NCBI GenBank assembly: GCA_021813585.1
Contig: JAKAJV010000096.1
Location: 1-58,823 of the forward strand
Direction: 5' to 3'
From: Bacteroidota bacterium
GTDB taxonomy: Bacteria > Bacteroidota > Ignavibacteria > Ignavibacteriales > Ignavibacteriaceae
Length of the DNA stretch: 58,823 bases
The notes below the pieces were generated by a model. The model was not told the origin of the DNA and did no database searches. It saw nothing but the letters and a program-made list of their open reading frames with translations. The first letter of the stretch is position 1. Every line of letters begins with the position of its first letter. Both the position numbers and the translations under genes were made by a program. Positions 19,599 to 27,860 of this stretch are shown here, piece after piece.

Positions 19599-20030
19599 AT
19601 GACAGATACCGGAAGCAGAGAAGAAAAGGATGTAATTAAAATATTATTGGTGGACGATATTGAAATAATAAGGGAGAGAATAAAGACATTACTAAAGCAG
19701 ATACCGGCAACGCTTAGTTTAATAGAAGCCGGGGATGCAAACGAGGCTGTTCTGCAATTGATAAGCGTAAAGCCCGACGCGGTAATACTAGATATACGAA
19801 TGCCCGGCAGAAACGGGCTGGAACTGCTTAAAGAAATAAAGAAAGTCTGTCCGTCAGCAAGGACAATAATTCTAACAAATTACCCGTACCCGCAGTACCG
19901 TAAAAAATGCTTCGAGCTGGGCGCCGACTATTTCCTGTCAAAGTCAACCGAGTTCGAAAACCTGCTGTCAATCATTATGCAAATCCATATAGACTCTTTG
20001 AACATTAGGGAAGATAAAAATGAATGCTGA
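19599..20030 (+). CDS. Stand-alone receiver-domain protein
   Basis: 143 residues from ATG 19599; the frame is also open from a TTG at 19572 that would add nine unconvincing residues (MINIKKYNK). The receiver is complete, with VDD acidic residues, Asp65 in AVILDIRMPG and Lys in FLSKSTEF. There is no output domain, so it acts through phosphotransfer, protein contact or as a phosphate sink. It resembles the receivers of LuxR-type regulators, so it may be an ancestral regulator that lost its DNA-binding domain. Its end overlaps the next small ORF by 11 bases. Confidence 0.85.
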   Translation: MTDTGSREEKDVIKILLVDDIEIIRERIKTLLKQIPATLSLIEAGDANEAVLQLISVKPDAVILDIRMPGRNGLELLKEIKKVCPSARTIILTNYPYPQYRKKCFELGADYFLSKSTEFENLLSIIMQIHIDSLNIREDKNEC

Positions 20031-20346
20031 ATTTATAAAACCAAGTACTTCGTATAAGCGTAAAATGTATGCTGCGCTGTTTACTATTTTTTTAATAGCC
20101 CTTACCGGCGGAACGGTTTTCCAGCTTATTAAAATCTCATTGTTCCCTTCAATCGATCTGAGGATTTCAAATATGATAACCGTTGTATTCGGTACCCTTG
20201 TATCCGTAATTGTTAGAGATTATCCTTTAACAATAAAAAGCAAAGCCGGCCGCTTAACAGATGTTTTGTTTAATATGTCTGTTTATAAGAATGAAGCCGG
20301 AGAAGTTGGGAAGGGTGCTGTATTTAGCTTTACATTACCTTGGTAG
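20020..20346 (+). pseudogene. Probable remnant of a membrane histidine kinase
   Basis: A 108-residue open frame. The N-terminal part has two hydrophobic segments (about 18-37 and 46-62), and the C-terminus reads EVGKGAVFSFTLPW, which is the usual last strand of a HATPase_c domain (compare GSVFTVKFP and GSAFTFTIP at the ends of neighbouring kinases). Everything between, including the His box and ATP site, is missing. I read it as an internally deleted kinase; it could instead be a short functional membrane peptide. It overlaps the receiver gene by 11 bases, so the original gene may have been its kinase partner. Confidence 0.55.
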
Positions 20347-20420
20347 TATCTAAAGTTTTATGAAGAAAAGGGATATGAAATGAAAATACGAAAAGAGAGG
20401 ATGGATTAAAATTTTATAGT

Positions 20421-20486
20421 GTCCCTAAAGGGACTCTGGTGTATCTTCCGGGAATAATCTATAAATATATTGTCCCTTGCGGGACA
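20421..20486. repeat. Paired-palindrome repeat, copy 2
   Basis: GTCCCTAAAGGGAC (20421-20434) and TGTCCCTTGCGGGACA (20471-20486), spaced like the copy at 17248-17312 and sharing TAAATAT.TTGTCCC before the second palindrome. Confidence 0.6.
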
Positions 20487-20594
20487 AAGAATTAAATAAA
20501 TATGGAAACAAAAATATTGAGTAGAGGGGCAGAAAAGTTCTGATAATAAAAAATATTCTAACTTCTTATTTAATAAGATGGTAAACATTAATTA

Positions 20595-20739
20595 ACTCAT
20601 GTTACGCAAAATTATAAAGCTTGAGTGTCATACCCGCGAAAGCGGGTATCCAAGATGCGAAAATATGATAAAAAATGGATTCCCACTTTCGTGGGAATGA
20701 CAATGCGGACATCAAAATATATTCCTGCGTAACATGAGT
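20595..20739. mobile_element. MITE-like element with 14-base terminal inverted repeats
   Basis: Perfect terminal inverted repeats ACTCATGTTACGCA (20595-20608) and TGCGTAACATGAGT (20726-20739), flanked on both sides by AATTA (20590-20594 and 20740-20744), a possible 5-base target duplication (weak evidence because the surroundings are AT-rich). Inside lie two hairpins, ATACCCGC-GAAA-GCGGGTAT and ATTCCCAC-TTTC-GTGGGAAT, which are also arms of a 27-base imperfect inverted repeat (20626-20652 with 20676-20702). At 145 bp with no ORF it fits a non-autonomous element. Confidence 0.7.
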
Positions 20740-20789
20740 AATTAAATAAAAAATTTTTAACAATGCCATTACCTTAAACAGGAGAATTT

Positions 20790-23700
20790 ATGAAAACCGA
20801 TTTGAATATCTTATTGATTGAGGATTCCGAGACCGATGCATTTTTAATAATGCGCGAGCTGAGTAAAATAGGAAAAGAATCATTATTCGAGCGCGTTGAT
20901 AATGCTGTTGATCTTAATAAAGCACTTGAAAAAAAGGAATGGGATTTAATTATTTCAGATTATTCAATGCCCGGCTTCGACGGAATTACTGCGGCAAAAA
21001 TGATAAGAGAAAAAGATGTAGACTTACCAGTAATAATTGTCTCCGGCACCATTGGCGAGGACGTAGCGGTAGAAGCTATGAAATACGGCGCTACTGATTA
21101 TATAATGAAAAATAATTTAAGAAGATTGAACACTGCAGTAATACGCGAGCTTAGAGATTATGAGGTTAAAAAAGAAGCTAAACTGGCAAAGAAAAAGCTT
21201 AGAGAAAGCGAAGAGATGTATAAAACGCTTGTTGAAACTTCCCCGGATGCGGTTTTATTAATTATGCCGGGCGGTAAAATAGTATATGCAAATTATCAAG
21301 CCGTCTTGTTAACAGCTTATCCTAGCCTTAATGATATTGTTGGAAGAAATATCTCCGACTTCATTTTACCGGAAGATATACCGGTAGCGTTTAATAATAT
21401 TAAAAGAGTAGTTGAGTATCAAAAACTAGAGAATAAGGAGTATAGGATTCAACAAAAAACAGGAAATATAAAATATGTTGAAGTTAATGTTTCGTTATTA
21501 ACAGATGGAAATAGCGAGCCATCGAAGGTTCTAATAATTGCCAGAGATATTACCGAGAGAAGAGCCTCCGAAGACGCATTAAAATTATTTAGAACGCTAA
21601 TTGAACAATCCAACGATACTATAGAAGTTATTGAGCCGAGAACACTTCAATTTTTGGATATGAATGCAAAATCATATCAAACGCTTGGCTACACTCGCGA
21701 AGAAATGCTTTCTTTAACGGTAGGAGATATAGACCCGCAGCTAAGTTCCCCTGAATTAAAAGAGGTTGGAGAGGAATTACAAAAAAAGGGATATGCAATT
21801 TTTGAAAGTATTCATAAAAAGAAAGACGGTACTACGTTTCCGGTTGAAGTAAATATAAGGCTGGTACATGTTGAAGACGATTACGTAGTTGCGATATCCA
21901 GAGACATAACCGAACGAAAGCAGGCTGAAGATAAAATAAAAAAATTAAACAGGGTATATGCAGTTATAAGCGGAATTAATAAATCTATTTTAAGATCGAA
22001 ACGACGTGAGGAATTATTTAACGAAGCGTGTAGAATAGGGACAGAAATAGGAAATTATACCTTGGTTTGGATTGGCATAATTGACAGAGACTTAAAACAG
22101 GTAAAGCCTGTTGCCTGCAACGGTCCGGCAGTAAGATATCTTGAAGGAATAAATAGTTCGATTGATGCCGTGCCGGAAGGCATAGGGCTTACAGGGAGGG
22201 CGGTTAGAGAAGGTAGATATGTTATAAATAATGAAATTTCGTGCGATGAAAAAATGGAGCCTTGGATTTCAAAAATTAAACAGTTTAATCTTCTTTCCGG
22301 TGCAAGTTTCCCCTTGCGTAATAACGGCGAAATAATAGGTGCAATAACTTTTTATTCGACCGAAAGCTCTGTGTTTGATGAAAGCGAAGTTAACTTGCTT
22401 AATGAGTTATCTTCGGATTTATCTTATGCAATCAGCTTTATGCACCAGGAACAGCTCAAGCTGCAGGCAGAAGAGGCATTAAAAGAAAAAGAGAGACATT
22501 TAAGACAGATATTGGAAAATGTGGACGCTGTATTTTATATGCTTTCCCCAAATACCGGAGAAGCTATATACATAAATTCGGCCTACGAAAGAATCTGGGA
22601 AAGGTCTCTGGCTAAAGTCTTGAAAAATCCCAACGAATGGCGGGAAGCAGTTCATCCTGCTGATCGTAAATTAGCTGAAGAATTATTTAATCAGCAGAGC
22701 GGTGAAACAGAATATAGGATTGTACTTCCAAACGGAGATGTTAAATGGATATGGGACAGAATGTTCCCAGTATATGATGATAAAGATAATATAATTTACG
22801 TTTGCGGCATGGCCGCAGATATTACGGAAAGGAAAGTAACAGTTGAAAAAATTAAATTCCTGGCTCATGCATTAGAAAGCATTAATGAATGTATTACAAT
22901 TACAGATCTGGCAGACAATTTAAAATTTGTCAATTCGGCATTCTGCAGAACCTATAAATATTCGTACGATGAATTAATAGGGAAAAATATAAGCATTATC
23001 CGGTCAAGCAATAACCCTGTAGAAATAATTAGCGACATTATGCCTAAAACTTTGGAAGGCGGTTGGACCGGCGAACTTATAAACAAAAGAAAAAGCGGGG
23101 AGGAGTTTCCAGTACATTTATCCACCTCTTTAGTTTGTGATGAAAAGGAGAATATTATTGGCCTGCTAGGAGTTTCTACAGATATAACTGAGCGTAAAAA
23201 AGTTGAAGAAAAGATTATTTATTCCGAACTTCAGTTTCGTTCCGTTTGGGAAAATTCTGCAGACGGCATGCGTCTTACTAATGAAGACGGAATTATAATC
23301 TTAGTAAACAATGTTTTTAGTAAACAAGTTGGTCTTATAAAAGAAGAGCTGGAAGGAAATCCAATTAGTATTATTTATGAAGGGAATAAGCATAATCACA
23401 TAGTCAGTCAACATAAAAAAAGATTCCAGAGCCGTTCTGTTGAAACGCATATTGAAAAAAAAATGCGTCTATGGAACGGAAAGGAAGTCTGGTTTGAAAT
23501 AACTAATTCTTTTTTAGAGTTTAAAGCTGCGCCTACGTTATTGCTGGGAATATTTAGAGATATTACTGAGCGAAAGAAGATTGAGGAGAAAATTATGGAT
23601 TCGGAAATACAATTCCGCTCTGTATGGGAAAATTCATTTGATGGTATGCGGCTGTGTAATGAAAACGGCAAAATAATAAAAGTAAACGAAGCGTTCTGCA

Positions 23701-25145
23701 ATATGATGAAAAAGAAAAAGGAAGAAATAGAAGGCGAACCTTATGATTGTATTTACTTAGATAGAGAAGAAATGCATTTAGAAAAATTCAAGCATAATTT
23801 CGCAACACGTTCTGTTGGCTCCAAACTTGAAACCGAAATTAACTTATGGAATAACTCAAATATTTGGGTAGAGCTATCTAATTCATTTATAGATATTAAA
23901 GACAATCCGCCAATGTTGTTAAGTATATTTAGAGATATAACCAAAAGGAAGGATTATGAATCCGGCCTATTAAATGCTAAGAACAAGGCTGAAGAGATGA
24001 ACCGCATGAAAACCAACTTCCTTAACAATATGAGCCATGAAATGCGGACACCGCTGGTAGCTATCCTCGGCTACTCACAGTTTTTATTAAGCGAAATTAA
24101 AAACCCCGACCTGAGGGATATGTTAAACGGGATTACCAGCGGCGGACAAAGACTTCTTGAAACAATAAATTCTATTCTGGATCTGTCGAGAATAGAAACT
24201 AAAAAGCTCGATTTAAATTTTGCCGAGATAGATTTGTATAAGGCAACATGTGAAGTGATAGAGGGGATGAATGAGCTGGCAGAGAAAAAAAATCTATACT
24301 TAAAATTAGCAAAGAACGCAGGTAACGTAATTTGCCTGCTGGATTCCAAAGCATTTGCTAAGATTGTAGAAAATCTTGTAGGAAACGCGATTAAATATAC
24401 TAAAAGCGGAGGAGTAGCTGTTGAGATAGACCGGGAAATTTCGAAGAAAGGAAACACAGCCGTACTCCGGGTAATCGATACGGGCATAGGCATTCCAAAG
24501 GAAAGCGTGAAAATAATTTTCGATGAATTCAGACAGGTAAGCGAAGGATTAAGCCGCAGGTTCGAAGGAAGCGGCATTGGTTTAACTATAACAAAAAAGT
24601 ACGTTGAGCTTATGGGCGGAACAATAACAGTTGAAAGCCAACTTGATAAGGGATCTAAATTTACTGTTGCGTTTAATGAAATTACCCCGGCACCGAAAAA
24701 GCGTAAAGACAAAATGAAGAATGACGAGACCGAACCTCTAACACGGAATGAAAGACATACCGGTATTTTATCAAAGCGAAATAAAATCCTGGTAGTTGAA
24801 GACGATATTTATTCCAGAGATGTAGTAAGGCTTTGCTTAAAAGACTTATACGAAATTGACTTTGCTGAGAAAGGCGAAAAGGCAGTGCAAATGACGGAAA
24901 ACAAAGCCTATGATGCAATCTTAATGGATATAAATCTGGGCATTGGGATGAGCGGGATAGAAGCTGCCAAACAAATAAGAAAAATTAAAGGATACAAGGA
25001 TATACCGATAATTGCCGTTACGGCTTATGCAATGGAAGGGGACAGGGAAAAATTTTTAAGCAACGGGTGCTCTCATTATTTATCAAAGCCGTACAATAAA
25101 AAGGCTATGGTAAAATTATTGAATGAAGCGCTGCCTGCGGTATAA
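20790..25145 (+). CDS. Hybrid sensor histidine kinase: REC-PAS-PAS-GAF-4xPAS-HisKA-HATPase-REC
   Basis: 1451 residues with no membrane segment, so a cytoplasmic multi-input kinase. Approximate domains: receiver 5-120 (Asp57); PAS 138-258 and 262-378; GAF 386-552; PAS 568-682, 688-803, 812-926 and 938-1052; HisKA 1072-1137 with His1083 in NMSHEMRTP; HATPase 1185-1297 (VIDTGIGIP, GSGIGLTITKKY); C-terminal receiver 1331-1448 (Asp1380 in ILMDINLG). Each PAS ends with the D-I-T-E-R linker. The last two PAS domains are a recent internal duplication (QFRSVWENS.DGMRL in both). A leading receiver suggests it is itself the target of another kinase. The kinase core and final receiver closely match the proteins at 27861-31316 and 31326-31763. 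RBS AGGAGA. Confidence 0.95.
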   Translation: MKTDLNILLIEDSETDAFLIMRELSKIGKESLFERVDNAVDLNKALEKKEWDLIISDYSMPGFDGITAAKMIREKDVDLPVIIVSGTIGEDVAVEAMKYGATDYIMKNNLRRLNTAVIRELRDYEVKKEAKLAKKKLRESEEMYKTLVETSPDAVLLIMPGGKIVYANYQAVLLTAYPSLNDIVGRNISDFILPEDIPVAFNNIKRVVEYQKLENKEYRIQQKTGNIKYVEVNVSLLTDGNSEPSKVLIIARDITERRASEDALKLFRTLIEQSNDTIEVIEPRTLQFLDMNAKSYQTLGYTREEMLSLTVGDIDPQLSSPELKEVGEELQKKGYAIFESIHKKKDGTTFPVEVNIRLVHVEDDYVVAISRDITERKQAEDKIKKLNRVYAVISGINKSILRSKRREELFNEACRIGTEIGNYTLVWIGIIDRDLKQVKPVACNGPAVRYLEGINSSIDAVPEGIGLTGRAVREGRYVINNEISCDEKMEPWISKIKQFNLLSGASFPLRNNGEIIGAITFYSTESSVFDESEVNLLNELSSDLSYAISFMHQEQLKLQAEEALKEKERHLRQILENVDAVFYMLSPNTGEAIYINSAYERIWERSLAKVLKNPNEWREAVHPADRKLAEELFNQQSGETEYRIVLPNGDVKWIWDRMFPVYDDKDNIIYVCGMAADITERKVTVEKIKFLAHALESINECITITDLADNLKFVNSAFCRTYKYSYDELIGKNISIIRSSNNPVEIISDIMPKTLEGGWTGELINKRKSGEEFPVHLSTSLVCDEKENIIGLLGVSTDITERKKVEEKIIYSELQFRSVWENSADGMRLTNEDGIIILVNNVFSKQVGLIKEELEGNPISIIYEGNKHNHIVSQHKKRFQSRSVETHIEKKMRLWNGKEVWFEITNSFLEFKAAPTLLLGIFRDITERKKIEEKIMDSEIQFRSVWENSFDGMRLCNENGKIIKVNEAFCNMMKKKKEEIEGEPYDCIYLDREEMHLEKFKHNFATRSVGSKLETEINLWNNSNIWVELSNSFIDIKDNPPMLLSIFRDITKRKDYESGLLNAKNKAEEMNRMKTNFLNNMSHEMRTPLVAILGYSQFLLSEIKNPDLRDMLNGITSGGQRLLETINSILDLSRIETKKLDLNFAEIDLYKATCEVIEGMNELAEKKNLYLKLAKNAGNVICLLDSKAFAKIVENLVGNAIKYTKSGGVAVEIDREISKKGNTAVLRVIDTGIGIPKESVKIIFDEFRQVSEGLSRRFEGSGIGLTITKKYVELMGGTITVESQLDKGSKFTVAFNEITPAPKKRKDKMKNDETEPLTRNERHTGILSKRNKILVVEDDIYSRDVVRLCLKDLYEIDFAEKGEKAVQMTENKAYDAILMDINLGIGMSGIEAAKQIRKIKGYKDIPIIAVTAYAMEGDREKFLSNGCSHYLSKPYNKKAMVKLLNEALPAV

Positions 25146-25165
25146 ACGTATTGCATTATTTAAAT

Positions 25166-27640
25166 ATGAAGATATCAACAAAATTATTACTAGCCAATAT
25201 AATTTACACCCTGCTTGTCGTATTACTATGTGCCGGTACGATAGTTACTTTCACTTTGTTAAATCAATCGATAAAAGTAACTGCCCTAGGCTATGTTAAA
25301 ACGGTAAAGACACTTGAGGAACTAAAATACAGCGGGTTAAGAATAGTCTCATCAACCGTGAAATTTGTATTGCTTATAAACGAGGAAACCGGAGGAGCGG
25401 AGTCTGAAAATCAAAAGAAGATTGAACAGAAACTAGTTGACGAAGGGATAAAAAGATGTTATGTACAGATGGGTAAATACTATAGTTTAATTAAGGAGTA
25501 TTTTCCGCAAGACAGCAGCCGTTATGCAAAAGTTAAAGCGGATCTTTTCCGACTAATAAATTCAAGCAGAGAGATTATTGAAGCTAAAAAGGCAGAGGCG
25601 GGTAAATCCGAAATAATAAGTAAAAAAGAAATCTTTGAAAGATATGAAAGCGAATTCCTAACATCGGTTGAGAATGCGCTGCTTAAAAAAGAACTTGAGC
25701 TTAAAGAAAATCAGGCAGGTATAGAAGAATCGTTAAGGAAAAGCAGGAACATAATTATTTACGCTGTGTTTCTGTCTTTTATAGTTATTTCCCTTATACA
25801 CTTCCTTTTAATGAAGTCAATTTCCGCTCCGATAAAAAAATTAAAGAATGCAACTTTAAAGATAAGGGAGGGGATTTATGATTCGAGTATCGAAGCGGGC
25901 TCAAATGATGAGATAGGCGAACTCTCACGCTCATTCAATCTGATGGCCGGAAAGATGAGAGAAACGTTTGAAAATTTGAGTATAGAGATTAAAGAGCGTT
26001 TACTTGCAGAAGAGAAATTAAAAAAATCGGAAATAAAGTTCCGCAGAATTGTTGAAGGCACCAAAGCCATCCTATTTAGTACAAATAGCCGGGGCAGGTT
26101 TACTTACCTTAACGATGCGGCATGCAGTATGCTGGGGATGAGTGCGGAGGATTTAATCGGGAAATTTTATTTAAGATTTGTATATCCGGAAAACCGGGCT
26201 TCAATTCATACGCTGTTAAAAGAGCAGCTTGTTAATCCTACACCGAATGTCAGCCTGGATGTTCATATCATATCAAACACTGGGAATGAATGCTGGCTGA
26301 ATTTAATGATAAACCCGATTTATGAAAAAGGGAATGTTGTGGGGTTAAGCAGTGTAGCGCTGGATATTACCGAAAGAAAAAGGATGGAGGTGATATTAAA
26401 GAAGAATGCCGACCGGCTAAGAATGCTGAATGATATAGGAAGTAAAATTGCCGGTACACTGGAGCTTAATATGATAATGGACAGTGCAGTTAAACTGGTG
26501 CATCAGAATTTTAGGTACAACCACGTCTCGCTTTTAACATACGAAAGCAACGGCGATTATGTGATACTAAAGGCTATTGCAGGCGCATTTGTAAACATGT
26601 TCCGGCGCGATGTAAAAATATACCTGGAAAAAGGTATGATTATTTGGGCGGCCCAAACGGGCAATATTGCAGTTGCAAACGACGTAAGCTTAGACCCCCA
26701 TTATGTTAATGTTTATCCCGATATGATCAACACTCGTTCGGAACTATGCGTCCCGCTTAAGATAGGTATAAGAGTATTCGGCATCTTAGATATACAGTCC
26801 CCGGAATTAAACGCATTCTCGGAAGACGATATAAATGTGCTTGTCACTCTTGCAGATCAAATTGCGCTAGCTATAAATAATTCTCTGTTGTACGAGGCTG
26901 CCCAGCAAGAAATATTTAAGAGGAAAAAAGCCGAAGAGAAATTGAAGCAGATTATTACCAGCAAGGATAAATTATTTTCGGTTGTTGCACACGATTTAAA
27001 AAGCCCGTTCCTCGGACTGCTGGGATATTCGGATTATCTGTACGATGAGTTTGACAATTTGGGTATAGATGAAATTAAGGAATATACCGGCAAGTGCAGG
27101 CTGATTGTAAAAAACCTTTACCGGCTGATTGAAAATTTATTAGAATGGGTAAGGTTACAGACAGGCAGATCGCCTTTCAATCCAAAAGAGATTCTGCTGG
27201 TCAACAGCATAAAGTTTGTATCGGATTTATTGTTTGAGAATGCGAACAGTAAAAAAATCAAAATACTCAACAACATAAATCCTGCACTGGTTGTTAAAGC
27301 GGATGAAAAAATGTTAAATTCAATTCTAGAAAACTTAATTTCTAACAGTATAAAGTTTACTAATCCGGGCGGAGAGGTTATCTTATCTTCAAAGGAAAGT
27401 AACGGCATGGCCGAAATTAAAGTCTCCGACAACGGAATAGGTATGAGTAGAAAGATTAGAGAACAGCTTTTTGATGTTAGCCTAACCCAAACTTCGGAAG
27501 GTACTTCCGGCGAAAAGGGAACGGGCTTGGGCTTGTTAATCTGTAAGGAAATGGCGGAAAGGCAATCCGGCAAAATTTGGGTAGAAAGCGAGGAGGGAAA
27601 AGGGAGCGCATTTACATTCACAATTCCGCTGGCAGTTTAA
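25166..27640 (+). CDS. Membrane sensor histidine kinase (TM - HAMP - PAS - GAF - HisKA - HATPase)
   Basis: 824 residues from ATG 25166; a TTG at 25151 would add MHYLN, but the hydrophobic N-terminus MKISTKLLLANII begins naturally at the ATG. TM1 is about 7-31, a helical periplasmic domain about 35-190, TM2 195-215, HAMP 215-268, PAS 288-402 (ends ALDITERKR), GAF 415-575, HisKA 599-665 with His609 in VVAHDLKSP, HATPase about 705-820 (VSDNGIGM, GTGLGLLICKEM). It starts 20 bases behind the hybrid kinase, so the two are co-transcribed. Its core is most like the kinase at 31819-33438. The periplasmic four-helix-like sensor gives no ligand clue. Confidence 0.92.
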   Translation: MKISTKLLLANIIYTLLVVLLCAGTIVTFTLLNQSIKVTALGYVKTVKTLEELKYSGLRIVSSTVKFVLLINEETGGAESENQKKIEQKLVDEGIKRCYVQMGKYYSLIKEYFPQDSSRYAKVKADLFRLINSSREIIEAKKAEAGKSEIISKKEIFERYESEFLTSVENALLKKELELKENQAGIEESLRKSRNIIIYAVFLSFIVISLIHFLLMKSISAPIKKLKNATLKIREGIYDSSIEAGSNDEIGELSRSFNLMAGKMRETFENLSIEIKERLLAEEKLKKSEIKFRRIVEGTKAILFSTNSRGRFTYLNDAACSMLGMSAEDLIGKFYLRFVYPENRASIHTLLKEQLVNPTPNVSLDVHIISNTGNECWLNLMINPIYEKGNVVGLSSVALDITERKRMEVILKKNADRLRMLNDIGSKIAGTLELNMIMDSAVKLVHQNFRYNHVSLLTYESNGDYVILKAIAGAFVNMFRRDVKIYLEKGMIIWAAQTGNIAVANDVSLDPHYVNVYPDMINTRSELCVPLKIGIRVFGILDIQSPELNAFSEDDINVLVTLADQIALAINNSLLYEAAQQEIFKRKKAEEKLKQIITSKDKLFSVVAHDLKSPFLGLLGYSDYLYDEFDNLGIDEIKEYTGKCRLIVKNLYRLIENLLEWVRLQTGRSPFNPKEILLVNSIKFVSDLLFENANSKKIKILNNINPALVVKADEKMLNSILENLISNSIKFTNPGGEVILSSKESNGMAEIKVSDNGIGMSRKIREQLFDVSLTQTSEGTSGEKGTGLGLLICKEMAERQSGKIWVESEEGKGSAFTFTIPLAV

Positions 27641-27860
27641 ATTTTTGGCTTATTCTAAGTTTCTTAGTAAATTCATATCGGTAATTCATTAAGATACTAT
27701 AAAAAATTATATTTCTTCTTCGATAATATTATAATTAAGCGGGGATATTAACTACTTATTGAGTTTTACGATTAAGTTGACTGACGTATATAAAAAGTAT
27801 GCGGATGGTTTCAAAAGAAGTAATGTGCTGTATTTTGTAAAGATATATTTCCTTTTATAA

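Larger units (their letters stand above)
20347..20789. other. 443-base gene-free stretch with dispersed repeats
   Basis: Holds the second copy of the paired-palindrome repeat (20421-20486), a complete MITE-like element (20595-20739) and, at its end, the AACAGGAGAATTT leader of the hybrid kinase. No coding signal seen. Confidence 0.6.

Noticed and set aside
24071-24712. 213-residue minus-strand frame inside the hybrid kinase
   Set aside because: Shadow of the HisKA-HATPase coding sequence; no independent support.
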